Assembly: GCA_033439265.1 (NCBI GenBank)
Contig: JAVTVX010000034.1
Location: forward strand, 20,660,501-20,724,500
Direction of reading: 5' to 3'
DNA length: 64,000 nucleotides
Origin: Dillenia suffruticosa
Lineage: Eukaryota > Streptophyta > Magnoliopsida > Dilleniales > Dilleniaceae
The notes beneath the pieces were generated by a model. The model was not told the origin of the DNA. It did no database searches and saw only the letters and a list, made by a program, of their open reading frames with translations. Position numbers and translations under genes: made by a program. Positions 16,949 to 30,285 of the stretch are shown here, piece by piece. Every line of letters starts with the position of its first letter. Positions within the stretch are counted from its first letter, which is position 1.

Positions 16949-19900
16949 TTACTGTTCTCTCCAGATCCTACCAGTTACCCTAAGCTTCAACTCTTTACGG
17001 TCTCCCCCGGAAAAGAAGAGAGCTATGTTCCTTTGAATGATAAGACCATCAAAGCTGTCACGAACCTTCCGATGGCTGTCCCTTATACTCCTGGGCACAC
17101 CTTGCCATATCGTTTTTCTCCCATTTCCTCCAACCTCAAGACTGTAACTATAATTCTTTGCCTCATTGTCGTTACCCATAAACCTCAGGAAAGCTATATA
17201 GACAGGAGCCATGCCAAGCTGAAAGGCTTCGAAATGCAGACAGAAGTACTGCCCAAAGCAACTGAAAACCTGCAAAAACAGCAAATATAAAATTACATAT
17301 TTGTCAATAGTTGATCAAACATTAAAAAAATAATAATAAAATGAAATATTCAAAACAAAACAAAATGGAAAATACAGCTAGGAATCAATGCACCTGTATC
17401 TCCATGAGAACTCAATTTCAGCAGAAAACAATTGCTAGTGGTACCCGTTCAATAAAAGACATGGCAGTTACCGGATACAGGACTCATACCAGATCTAACT
17501 GGTGTCCGTTTATGTTATTTGAGCCCAAAGCCGTTTTACTAACCAAGGGGCAATATGACTACTGAACTTGTTAGCCCCATGAACATTCATTCACTAATGC
17601 ACCAGAAGTTTCTCATACACTAAAGTTGAAATTATTCAGGATCTAAATCATCTGAACCAGGGAGAAGTATTGAAGATTATATTCTGCTGAAATGACAGAT
17701 GTAAAAGAGAGAGAGAAATATACCGTAAGCATCCATGTTGCATTCTCCACCTCATGTGGATTAGATTTGACATAACGATGATTGAAAGTGCTGCCATTAT
17801 GCATGTCAACTTTGTGATCATCTTTCAGATGAGCTACCAAATAAGGAATATCACCAATAACCGTACACTCTGATCCAGCATATGGGCAGTTATAGGGTCT
17901 ATAAACGCATTGTGACTCATGTTTGAGCTTACTGTAGTAAGGGTATATGCCCATACACCCGAAGCTTTGGTAGTTACAAGGAAGTTCAAGGGATGCAGCA
18001 ACCTTCTCTAACGCAAGACATCTAATATTGCCAAGTTCATGTCTGCAAGTAGGGCACCGATTATTCACTTGTGGCCTGCAGCCGGAACAAAGTGTGTGAC
18101 CATTTGAACACTGCAAAAATACAAAACAGGCAAACATCAATCAGATGGGCAATGGTCATTTGCTTTGTAAAAGCCAAAAATGCACAAATTCTATGGTAGA
18201 ACAAAAGGATACTAAAAATAGGCAAAGTCATGACCCCAAATACTCATGATGTACATCCGACCAGATCTTCCTAAAATTCAAAACTAAGTCCATCAATTAT
18301 AAATCACATTGGAATTATGATATTATATTTATCATTCCCAAATTCTGCAATGAAATAAAGATATGAAACTATCTAACATGGTGAAAGCACATAGGCAAAC
18401 CCACACATGAAAAAAGTTATAAACTTGCCTAATCAAAGCAAATTGGGGGATGAAATATTATGAAGAGCTATGTTACGAAGTCTTCACTACTTCCAAGTTG
18501 TCAGAAACCAAAAAACTTTCTTAGATAGGGAAAATGTCAAAATACATGCACCAAGGAATAGAACATATTTCAAGCTGAAAGAATATTCCTCCAAAATTGA
18601 CTAACTACAAGCTAAACATGTTTTTATGCCCGCAGAATAGATGCAATGAGCGTGATTCAAGATTAGGAACTCTACATTCAAATGAAAATATTGACAACAT
18701 AGATAAGGCTTTTAAAAAGCAACAATGAATCCTTAGCATGAACACTTAGGTACCAAACTCCACAATTTGATCCTAGTAGAAAAACTGACATACTTTCTCA
18801 CTTCACAGGCACAGCATCAGGTCAAAAAGAAAGCTAACACCACCAATACCAGCAGCCATAATGTTGTCCAAGCCTTAGCCAACTCGAAGATCCCCCAACT
18901 TCCCTTCATTTTGAAAATTCACATAATTTTTTATATCCTCCACCAAGAAGAAAACAACAGGAGGAATTGGAACATGTATAAATTGGATGCACTTATCTTA
19001 GGTTTATTATATATCACGAAGTGAACTGTGGAGAACCAAATTAAGATTTTCATTGGACCATGAATTACCTTCGCTAAAAACGTCAACAAATATTCTACAA
19101 TTGGGCAGCGTGGAAGTCAAAAGATCTGTAGTTGTTAGAACAGCTTCAGTCAATCTAAGCAAGCTCCATGCTTTCAAACATCAACTAATTTAAAAGATTG
19201 GACTGTGGCTGAAAATGTAGTTTTAAACGACCTACAAGATGGATCTGCAGAAGAACTGACATCCCCTCTCTCTCTCCCCACCAAACTTACCAGACAATAA
19301 AGCAACCAAAGAATGAGTCACACCCTTCCTCCCAAGCATCACTTTCTTTCAGCAGAAGTTGGACCACCTTCTACTCAATGATACATATAGTTTTGGGGGT
19401 TTCTGAGCTTGTTTTAGACGTATGGAAGTTGTGACAATGAGTAGACAGTGTATTAAGATCTGCAATCAGATTGACGTGGGATATGTACACAAGTTGTCTT
19501 GGGCCATGCCAGAAATTTTCCTGTTCCTAGGAAGGTTTTATCAGGCTACATTATTTCATCCTCTCTCGTTCAACTTCTCACTTTTTGCCTCCTTTGTTTC
19601 CTTCGAATTCTCATGTCCAAGCAACGAGCTCCGAATTCTTCTATCTTATTGGGTAAACTCAAGAAATCTCACCACAGTAAGATTAACAAAATACCAAACA
19701 ATAATTGCAACCCAAGCTGTTGACAGGAAAAACAGAATTTTTCCGCCATCAAACTAGGATTAAAAGGGCTTGTACAAACTAGGATTAGTTGAGCTTCTTA
19801 CAGCACAAAACCCAAGCAAACATTCTTGAAGGACTCGCATGTTGGACAATGAATGATTAAAGGGCTCAGAGAGACAGAGACAGGTTCCAACCGAGTAAAC

Positions 19901-21102
19901 ACAAACAGCAAAACAGATTGTGACCAAACACTACTACAATCATAATATTCTTAAATAATAACCTGGAGAAAAACTAAATGTAAATGATGCCAACTTGAGC
20001 AATTATAGCCTTTGAGGAATGAACACTTAAATTGGAGGCCATGTCCTAACACCGTGTTAGACGGCACTCCAAAAGTTGCCAAACCTGTGACCAGCATGCC
20101 ACATGGTATATCCAATCTTGTATTATTCTTTAAGCATAGACATTTCTCCTGAACACTTCCTGGACACCTCTAAGAAACCCTTTTGGCAATCTTAAGAACA
20201 CTAAACTTTATGTTTTCAATAAGAATCATTCAATTACAATTCCTAATACAGAGAGTTGTTCACAAATAATGCTTCTAGAATAAATTAAAATAATAGTCAA
20301 AGTTGGACCACCAAGATAACTTGTTTACTGATTCACAATATATCTTGGCTAAGGTATTAAGTCCCTCATTTTTGTGTCCAAATTTTTCAAAATTTCTCGA
20401 AGTTGTCATTACTATGTCATGCCCTAGGTTGATATCTGCTTATAATAATTTACATAGCCCATTATATAATATTCAGAATTATAAAATTAGAATAGCACAA
20501 AATTATACTTTCTCCGTGTTAAAGATTCCTTCCTCTCTTCAACCACTTTTCCAATGTGTTGATTTCAACATTCTACATGGTTGCTAATACTGTAATGAAT
20601 GAAAGCCTGCGATGCAGGTCAATAAGAACTTTGAATTCCTTAGGATGAAGTGGTCCGGATACCATAAATATTAGTACACAACATTACATCCGTTACTCCA
20701 ACCATAGCAAAACAAAAACCTTCACTAATACATTCACAGTTGCAGACACAAAATCCTGTATGGCCATGGTAACTGGCAGTAAGTAGTGACACCATTCTTG
20801 TAACAATGATTTCATATTGAGTATAAACAAACAAACCCAACTAACATATATTGCTTTAATAAACCAATATGACATAATTGATATAACCAAACCTGATGGA
20901 TGGGAGGGTACATCGCATTTAAGCAAACTGGACACTCCAATAATTCACGAACACTGCTTGAAACTGTCACATTAGGCTTTATGGCAGTTTGAGCAGGATC
21001 GATAACATGTTCATTGACTTCCAGCATATCTTCAGTTTGAGGAGGATCATTAACTTCAGGATTGCACCTCAAATCATCAAAGTATGTATCACCAGTAGCC
21101 AT
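16949..21102 (-). CDS. SINAT: SINAT-type RING E3 ubiquitin ligase (seven in absentia family)
   Basis: Coding exons on the minus strand are 21102-20893, 18110-17724 and 17269-16949 (stop TAA), all with GT..AG introns, giving 305 residues, a normal length for plant SINATs. The C3HC4 RING uses Cys57, Cys60, Cys71, His75, Cys78, Cys81, Cys89 and Cys92. Intron 1 falls between the CPVC and CSNGH halves. The SINA zinc fingers follow: Cys115, Cys122, His134, Cys138, then Cys145, Cys152, His164, His169. The TRAF-like substrate-binding domain reaches to the end (VGGNGRK, IRDSHRKVRDSFDGL, TGRIWREQ). The family ubiquitinates partner proteins and usually dimerises through the TRAF-like part. I chose the ATG at 21102; a longer open frame would start only at a TTG. 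The gene looks intact. The paralogue number cannot be told from sequence alone. Confidence 0.96.
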
Positions 21103-21126
21103 CGCAAGTAGGACCAAATGTTTATT

Positions 21127-24100
21127 CTACGAAATAATACAAGAATGTGTAAGTAGTTTATTGTGCATTATATGCACGCAAAGAAGTTAAGATGGAATGC
21201 TGCTTCTTAAAGCACTTAAAGCACCAAATCGGATCATGGTCCTTCAAGAAATAACATCCAAATTAAATCGTCTCAAAACTTTCTCTCAACATGTGATGGA
21301 GGAACCAAATATTTTCTGATCCTGATAATAAACCATGAATTCTTTTAAGTTAATTTCTGGTTCATTATGGAAAGTTTTCATGTGCTATCCTGTATAACTA
21401 GACTGGCTGTTAAAGTCTAAAAAATGAGAGAAAAGATATAAAATTAAATAACAGCTTTCAGGTATTTGATCAAGGACAGGCCCCCAGAAGAATATGATGT
21501 CATTATGCAGCCTCCACACCGGAAGATGATAAAAGGGCAGTCACCTTACTGTACAAATAAAGAAAATGGTATTACACATAAAACAACCCAAAACATCGGT
21601 AAGCCATCCACCCCTTATATCAGTTTCCTGCTGAACGACAACAGGGTATAACAGCCATTTGTTGTTCCATTGTATCAACTCACAACCATTATAGGCCAGG
21701 ACAGCAGGCCAAAATGAGATTATCCCCTGCATGGTGGTCGTCAAAGCTGCTACAACATTTTAGACAACTTCAAGTCTATTCTTTACCTTCTCCTAAGTTT
21801 CTCTTTCTGAAAACACTATGTAAGAACATAACACTGCCAATGGACCATAATTAAGCTTGACATACTTAAACATAAGATTTTGAAACTCAAATTTATTTGT
21901 TCCCCATCAGCAACTAAGAGAACAAAGACAAAATTTAAAATTGATCCATTTTGTGTCTCAATGAGATCAGATTTTGCATTACAATGAGTTTATATGGACC
22001 CATTATAGCTGAGATTGTTGTACCTGTGATAACAACTGCAATATGGATTGTTCTCCCAGTACTAACTCACTTCTATTAAATATCCTTCAACTTAGAAATT
22101 GCTTCAAATATTAACAAAACAGATATTCGACATGTTTGAAGTGAATTCCAGAAAACAAATGGAAATGTCTTCCACTACATTAATAGCAATCCAACTGACA
22201 GTGACAGCCCCATAACAAAAGAATCAAGAAGTTGGAGCAATTTCCTTCACAACAGCCTCAATAGTACTAACTCACCACTCTAGAACTTGTACAACAGCCA
22301 CTAATTATTTTTTGCCATCAGGGAAATAAGAAACCCCCGATCACCACTTACCACAAAATTGAAACCTGTATAATAAATTATTGACTGCATTAGTTTATAT
22401 GATCATAGGTTCTCAAGTTGTTTAGCTCATAGATTTCATTGTAAGCCAATCTTCTGTCCATTATAGATAGCTCAACAATGGTTTGATATGTGGATGAGGG
22501 AAAGCCAGGAAATAATCAATTTACCTTACTTCCACAAATTTGAGAGGAGCTCCCTTGCTCTCTGTAGTTCTCTGTTCCTACATTCCTTACAAAACAATAT
22601 AGTGCATTATCCTTTCCTTCACACAATCCTTCTCTTTGATTCTCTCAATTGATTCTTCCCACCAAACACTGAAGGGTTGAATTCTTCTTCATCTTGGAAA
22701 TAAGATAGAGAGCTACTTTTTACAATATCTATATCACACATACATTATATATAGAGGCTTATCCCAGTAATATAATTTACTTAGGCTTGTTTTACCTGTT
22801 GAAAGATAATGCATTCATATTTTTGGCTCTATTGTCTGAGAGTGAAATGGAAGACTAAGCTTTGACACAACAAAATGACTTCTTCCATTGCTAGATTAAT
22901 ACTCCAACTAGACTGTATTTATTATTACTTCTTTCACTTTTGCTCAAAAAATAATCTTCATTAAAACTATGGGCCCTCTTTCTCTTATATTCCTAATTTA
23001 TCACATTCATAGCTCCTTGGATTGCTCTATCCACTAATGATTTCTGATCCAACACATGGTACTATCACTAAAATAGGCTACTCGAAATCAATATAGGTTT
23101 GAAGTCGTCCAACTAAATACAAAGCACATAAATAGAAAAGAATTTTTTTTAAAAAAAAATTTAAAGAGCAATTATGATATTCAATTCTTTTCTATGTTTG
23201 TTGACAAAAATTTACATTACATATACTTGTCAATGAAAACCACACATAAAGACATGTGAAGTACTTAAGTGAAAGCAAACTATCACTCGAACTAATAGTT
23301 TATGTACCTAACTACACTTAACCCCCATGTTTCGCGAATTGTGAACATTCCAGTTCCTGTGCCCATACAATAACAAACCAAGCTAAAATTGATTACATTT
23401 AAAGGGGATGGATTTTGAAATTCATTGTTTTCCAAAAGTCATGCCAAATTTGCGGTTATCTTATGATTACTACCAAGTAGCTCTAAATAATAAAATTGTA
23501 GTCCTCATGATCCATCATCAAACTGTTTTGCTAGATATATAAGGATGCCTCACCCCCTTCTCTCTTCTCCAAACAAGCTCTCTCTCTCCCTCTCTCTCTC
23601 TCTGAAAACATATCTCTCTCTAGACTTTTCCAACTAATTGAACATTTTATAATTAGTGTAACTTGCCCAAGCAGCACATTCTTGATAACTTGACAACTTA
23701 AATAGAAACTCAAACAAGTTAAATTCATTGCTTAACTAACCTCTCCACAAAACTAATATTGTTCTAATCCTACATTAATCTTCAATCAACCTTTTAACTT
23801 AACATACATGTTAAATTCACTTTAGAGTTCATTTATGTATTTTCATTCATAATCATCAATCATAGTGAAATATCTTTATTAATATCTTGACACTAATCCT
23901 AGTTGCTCACCACGAGACTGGGAAAATTATGAAAGAAGAAAAATCAAATTCAATAGGTTTGTATTTAACACCATTCATATTAAGAAATTTCATTCCAAGC
24001 CAATATAAAATATAACTTTGTATTTTCCCATCGAAACACTTATTGCCAAAACCGTTAGCCAAAACCATTACACAATATCTCAAAACCAAAAGTAGATCTC

Positions 24101-24525
24101 TTAATTCTAAAATGCCAAGCCGCATTAGAAAGTCTCAAGTTATGATGATGATGATAGTTAAATTAGTCTTAGTTAAATTAGTCTTTTTCTTATTTTCATC
24201 TTTGTCGTACATAAAATGAAGCTCATCCCCACCTTCACAAAATTAGAATGAGAAACCAATGGTATAGAGAACGATAGCAGGCACATCATACTAAATGTGC
24301 AAGAGCTCTAAAGAATACCACCAACTAAGCATATGCAGTTCTTTTGAAAATTATAACATATCACCATATGGTATGACCATGACTGCAAATGTAATTATAT
24401 CAGCCATAACAGGAAATAATCAACAGGTTGGTCATTCAATTGCAAAAGAACGTATAAAAGAGCACTAAAAAGAGAAAGGGATAAGATATAAATTGCCACA
24501 ATAAGAGGACAAGTGTTCATAATAG

Positions 24526-24557
<32 letters not shown>

Positions 24558-26398
24558 ACCACTACGCAAACCCATAACAGTTGCAAGTTTTTGATTATGC
24601 TTTGCATTTGGCCAAGAGAAAATGATTGTAAGTAGTTGAGAGGAAGTTGTATCTTGTTGAAAGATTCACAAAAAGCACTCATTTGCCATATAAGATCATT
24701 AATGCATAAGAAAAGTTTAGAAAAAGGGGGACTATGCAAATACCAATGTTGGCTGCAGGTTTGTGCATCTGCATGTGCGTTTGCGTGTGCGTGTGTGTAA
24801 TTTGCAAGTATTGGTAATGGACAAGACCTCAAAGCCCTGGACGTCAACAAATCAACTACATATCTTTACTATTATTGTCTCATACCAGTAATTCACGTTA
24901 CCGCCCTGGTTGGGTATAGTTTTCCTTCGCAAGGCAATAACAGTTTCCTCCTCAACAGCACAACCTACCAAAGACGTTCAACGTCATTCCAAATTTCAAG
25001 AAACTGTAAACTATAACAATTCAAACCCCAGTTTCACACTTAAGTAACAATCAAGCAGGTATAAGATGACTCACACATTAGATCCATATGGTAGCACCAC
25101 AAGCTTATATTAGAATGATTTGTTTCTTCGACTCATCAGAATAAGAAGAAAATATAAATAATCTGATAAGGAGGTTTATGCAAGAAAAGAACCAAGATGC
25201 AGTTTCCAAAGTAAAAATAACAACACTGAATTTCAGTCCAAAGAATTTAATGTTTAAGTCATGTTGATATTTCTTTTCCTGTAAACATATATTGAAAGAT
25301 TAACCATCCGTCACCGAAAACTATGCAACTTGAAACACCCTTACTTTTGTTCCCTACTTCCTGCCATCGCCTGGCCGAATTTCACTGGTCACGTTGCATA
25401 TGTGTGACAGCATATATGCTACTTCTGCACCTTAGCACTAATAATTCCTCTACCCAGCCGACCCAATTAAGTTCAAAATTTTGACAAGTCAAAAATTGCA
25501 CCCTTGCCCATCTCCCTTAAGCGAGAGAAAAATTATTATGTGCAATATTATCTTGATTAAACCTTGTCATCACTTTTGGATGGCAAATTTTCACTTGCTT
25601 CAAGAGTCAAAAGGGTTCATCATATGAACAATTGAACCATATCAGATGCTGTCAATTCAATTATTAACTTTTTCAATTTTAATAGCATAGGATTCAAAAT
25701 GATTTTGATATTGTTTTAATTCGAATCCTAGAAATGTTGAAATCGATTTTGAGGAAATTGACTTTTAAAATTGATTTTTTTCCCAGAAAATCGACTTCGA
25801 ATATAAATTTAAAAAAATAACGAAAATGAAAACAAATGGTCTGAAGTTGATTTCTCAGAATTCGACTTTAAAATTGATTTTCGAGAAATTAACTTCAAAG
25901 TCGATTTCTGAGAAAACAAATTTTTGAAATCGATTTCTCGGATATCAAGTTCATCTTGCTTAAATCAAACGCTCCCCCTCTCGAAGGTGAAGTAAAGGTG
26001 ATCAACTAAGGGGAAAAAAAAAAGAAGAAGAAAACACTGAAGTTTTGACATAAACCCAGGAAGAGTTCTTGATAGCTTGCTCTAGAGTTACTTAATAAGC
26101 ACTACCGTAATCATTCAAGAATTCAACCAACTGCAAGTCATTCACAGTCAAGAAACCAAACAATCAAATCCCCCTCATTTCTAAGAAATTAAAAACAAAA
26201 ATCATTTCAATTATAAACACAAATTCAAGTTGCAGGAAGAAAATATAATCGGGGGAAAAGTTCAATTAAAAAAAAAACAAAAACAAAAACAAGCATCCCG
26301 CAAAGAAATTCAAATAAAAAACAAGGAAGCAAAAAACTAATAAAGCATATTATTTGCCCAACAAAAATTACCGAAAACCCCAATGAATTAGAAATTAC
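21127..26398 (-). other. Probable long intron in the SINAT 5' leader
   Basis: An acceptor-like TTTCGTAG ends at 21127, only 24 bases before the ATG. A good donor (CACGAG then GTAATTTC) lies at 26398, beside a pyrimidine-rich, promoter-like leader. If spliced, this 5.27-kb segment is a 5' UTR intron. Inside are an A run at about 24529-24556, a TG-rich patch near 24770-24800 and the ATCGAT-rich repeats at 25690-25945. Another exon-like segment, bounded by TTTGGTAG and GTAACG, sits near 24905-24961. No coding frame was recognised. This is inference from splice motifs. Confidence 0.5.
25690..25945. repeat. Degenerate repeats of an AAATCGATTTC-type word
   Basis: The word AAATCGATTT/GAGAAATTGACTT and its complement recur about every 25-40 bp, for example GAAATCGATTTTGAGG, AAAATCGACTTCGAA, TTTCGAGAAATTAAC and GAAATCGATTTCTCGG. 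The units are self-complementary, so the block can fold back on itself. Confidence 0.6.
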
Positions 26399-26675
26399 CT
26401 CGTGAGAGAGAGATTGATCGTTGAATTTGAAACCCCAAGAGCAATAAAAAGAAGGGGGATTTACGAGAAGAAGTCAATAAAATTTCTAATCTGAATGGTA
26501 ATAAACAAGGAATTGAAGGCAGTCTGCAAAGCCCACAAAAATTTCAAATTAAAGGCTCAAGGAAGAGAGAGAGAGAGAGAGAGAGAGAGATTGATATTTC
26601 TCGAGAAAATCCAAAAAGAACAAGTTAAAATAAAGAATAAAATATAGAGTGTGGTGGGGTCCGTTTTATATCATT
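26399..26675 (-). promoter_or_regulatory. Putative SINAT promoter and 5' leader exon
   Basis: Two TATA-like boxes read on the minus strand: TATAAAA at 26664-26670 and TATATTTTA at 26638-26646. About 30 bp downstream of the second begins a leader with a (CT) run (complement of GA at about 26567-26590), a usual feature of plant leaders. The leader ends in a good splice donor at 26398. No transcript evidence is available here. Confidence 0.5.
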
Positions 26676-26744
26676 TGAAATTTTAAATTTCCAGATATTT
26701 GATCGTACGGTGATTAGTGGATGCTTGTTTTGAAATCAAAAATC

Positions 26745-26828
26745 GGAGAGAGAGAGAGAGAGATATGAATAGAGAGAAAGAGAGAAAGAGAGAAAGAGAG
26801 AGACAAATAGAGAGAGAGAGAGAAAGCG
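26745..26828 (+). repeat. GA-rich microsatellite
   Basis: GAGAGAGAGAGA runs alternate with GAGAGAAA units. It sits just upstream of the putative SINAT promoter. Confidence 0.85.
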
Positions 26829-26949
26829 CACAATGAGCGCCATACGCAGGGATGGCCACCCAATGAGTTTTTTTTTCTTTTTTTTTTTACGAAATATCAT
26901 ATTTTTTTTACTCATATTATAACATACCGCAAATGACATTTTCTTATTC

Positions 26950-27295
26950 TCCGTGAATAATATAATAAAAAATAATAATTTTATTATAAAATATAAAAAA
27001 AATACAAAATCACAAGTTAAGACGAGGATTTCTTTCGCTCTTTTTAAAAGTTTTGAGTCTTTTACGATAGACAAAAATTAAGAATCAGTGTAATAGATTT
27101 TACTTTACTCATCCTCTCTGAAAGAAAATAATCCAATAATTTGTTTTTAATTTAAAATAATTCTACACAAAAATATGAACTCAAAACTACAAAAAAATAA
27201 ATTACTTTTACTAATACTCTCTTTAAAATGCATATATGATTAGATGTGTTAGAAAAATTAAAATGATATTTCAATTTATACGTAAACAAGATTAT
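26950..27295. repeat. Dispersed repeat family, copy A
   Basis: Colinear with 44305-44640 in the same orientation. Shared words include AATATAATAAAAAA, ACAAAATCACA, AATACTCTCTTTA and GATTAGATGT. About 340 bp, AT-rich and strongly diverged. No terminal repeats were recognised. An AT dinucleotide run follows near 27296-27315. Confidence 0.7.
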
Positions 27296-27689
27296 ATACA
27301 TATATATATATATAAAGAATGAATATATCAAAAAAAATAAAAAAAATACACAAATATCAGAATTTACTCTAAAATACCCGAGCAAAAAAATCAACGAATC
27401 TCTATGTAAGACCCATACAAAAATTAATAAGATTTAGTCTCAATTACATGTAAAATTACACTAATAAATGTCTGGATGACTCGTAGAAGTTGTCACTCAC
27501 CAATCCTCCTTTTGTTTCTCTCTATTCAAATATAGTAAATGTAAACACTGAGAAAGCATTTGAAAATCCAATTCCATCGGAGAGGATGTCTAGTAGGGGA
27601 GAGAAGGGTCGTTCGAATACCGGACAAAGAGATAGGAAAAGTTATAGGAATATAGTTCATCATGATCAGTCTTCAAACCTCCCTCTAGA
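27296..27689. other. Spacer between repeat copy A and the LINE
   Basis: AT-rich. A plus-strand open frame at 27490-27711 is rich in Ser, Arg and Asn and resembles nothing I know. It overlaps the LINE 3' end and may be chance. Confidence 0.4.
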
Positions 27690-28199
27690 AGAGGATCTAA
27701 AAAACAAATGATTTACAATTTCTCTTTGACAGGAACAAAGGTGAAAAGTCGAGGAACTCAAGAGTCCAAATCTGAATAGATGGTCACTCGTTTGAATCCA
27801 CTCCATAAAGACAAGCCCACAAGATAAATGCAAATCAAGGAATTGCTCCAGTGAATCATACCATATTCGTCCACGACACATCTGAATGGGAATTTCTAAT
27901 GTGCCTCCAAATTAAAATAATAGAGAACTTACCACTATAGCTAAGCACAATTCTGTCGTATCTAACAATAGATGGAAAATCATATTCTGGGATAATGTCT
28001 CGGATACAGTCGAAAGAGCCTCTCATCAATCTTGAAATCGGTTGCTTAAAACCCTTGATATACTATGACCAATGAGTGTTGGCAAAAATATCCTGAACAG
28101 AACATCCACTAGGAAAACCTGATCTCTCCATGACATACCTCCTAAAAGCCTATATCAAGGGACCTATAGACAACCAAATATCAGACTAGAATGAGAAGA

Positions 28200-29930
28200 G
28201 ACTGCCATCGCCCATCCTCCGAGCCACTAGGTTCTGAACTAGCTACTAAAGAGATATGAGTTTCCTCTATATTCGCGAGCAAGTTGCTGGAACTCAAACA
28301 TACTAGAAGCTACATTCTCGAAGTAGATATGTACCACCCACCAAGACCAGACGTTATCCTTCAGGTCTGAAAGTAGGTGCCAAATGTGCTTAAATTGGGC
28401 CACTCTATTCTAATCCACAACTAGCCCTCTTCTTCCTCGTCTCACAAAAAAGGGACCAAACTATATGAGCCTTATGGCAATCAAGAGATGGACCAACCCA
28501 TAAAAACCTAGACATAATCTGCTCGATTTGCTTGCAAACTGCCTTTTGAATGAGGAACGTAGAAGATCAATATGTCTGAATCAAGAAGAGAATGGTATTA
28601 ACCAACCACATCCGACCAGCATAGGATAAGTGTCTACTCGTCTAGTACTAAATCCAAGCTATCACTCTTTGCACAAACTAAACACACTCAGCAACTAAAA
28701 GTCTGGTTGATTGAAGTGGAATCCCCTAGGTATCTGACCAGAAGATGACCCAGTCGAAATCCCGATGTCCTCAATATGTCATCCCCGACCCCCTGATCAA
28801 CCGTTCCAAAAAAGATCTCACATTTTTGGGATTTCATCCGCAAACTAGAGAGTATCCCAAACTAAGTCAAAACATTCAAATACACTGAACAGAAAATAAG
28901 TTACCCCTAGAGAAAAACATTAGATCATTCACAAAATACAAATGAGAAAGACCAATCCCATAATATCTCTAATGATATTCAAAAGTCTATCTCTCAGTGG
29001 CCCTATGCATAAGACCCGAGAAAACCTCCATAACCATCACGAAGGGCATAGGCATAGGACATAGAGAATTCCTTTGTCGAAGATCTCTCGGACTTCGAAA
29101 GAAATCCGTCAGCTCCCCATTAATTGCTATCGTAAAACTTGCTATCCAAACACACTCCATGATCCTCTCAACCAGCCATATAGGAAAGCCAACACACTCT
29201 AGCACTAGTCCGAGAAAGTCCCACTCCATTGAGTCATGGGCTTTCATGATATCCATCTATATCACGCATCTCAATTCAGGTGATACCCATGAAGAAACTC
29301 ACAAGCCAGTAGGATATTATCCCTAATCCTCTTATGCTTCACAAGAGCAGATTGCTCGCTACCAACGATACTTGGTAGTACATGACTCACCATCGTTGCA
29401 ATAATCCTGTATATGCACTTATAAACTATATTACAGTAAGAGATAGGCCAAAAATACATTAGAGAAGTTGAGTTATCTTTTTTTGGGATAAGAGAAATGA
29501 TCATGCTATTTACCTCCCGAAGAAGTCACCCATGAGCAAAGAAATCCTAAAATACCCTAGTAACATCTGATCCCATTATATTCCTATTGGATCTAAAGAA
29601 TTAAGCACTATACTTATCCAGACTTGGAGCCTTATACTTGCCTAATGAGAACATATAGCCTCCCTCACCTTTCCCTCCGTCACCGGAGCCTTTAAAGCAT
29701 GAATCTGAGCCTCAGATAGCATACCTCGAGGCAAAGGTATGATAAATCTAGGATCTAATTGTCCAACCCCAAGCCTACTTGGAAACAATCCTTTAGAATA
29801 ACTGACTGCCTCTTGTCTGATATTACCCAGATTAGATATTCGCGTGCCATCCTCCCTAAATAAAGAACAAACAAAATTTTGATTTTGCCTACACCTAACC
29901 ATGCCAAAGAAGATTGCGATATTTTGATCA
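28200..29930 (-). pseudogene. LINE reverse transcriptase remnant
   Basis: Blocks in order on the minus strand: EAQIHALKAPVTEGKVREAI; IISLIPKKDN with FWPISYCNIVYKCIYRIIA and SEQSALVKHKRIRDNILLA; DIMKAHDSMEWDFL with VGFPIWLVERIMECV, INGELTDFFRSPRDLRQ and MEVFSGLMHRATE. These correspond to RT fingers and palm up to the GLRQG region. The downstream catalytic box is not readable. Confidence 0.85.
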
Positions 29931-30285
29931 CTTGGCTTTCTGTCTTAACATACTCTCCTCTATACTCAAAAACTTGTAATAACGAGAAGTAGCTACCCTC
30001 TCCTCATTACCCAAGTCACTTCTAGCTCTATCTAATAGCATCACCAACTGAATCCATACAAGTTCATCTCGAGCCTCCTAAACTTTCATAGACAGATCGT
30101 TAGACTCATAATGGTTCAATTGCCTCGACTTCAGTTTCAAACCCCTTAAGCTTTCTATATAGCCAATATATCGATGTACTATGACAATCCTTCATCCAAA
30201 CCTCTAATACATTATCATGGTATTAAGAATGATCCATCCAAAACTCAAAGAATTTGAATAGTATCCTCCTATACTGATCCCCCCT

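Noticed and set aside
24529-24556. A run of about 28 A as the tail of a retroposed gene or SINE
   Set aside because: No gene-like or tRNA-like body and no flanking duplication were found beside it.
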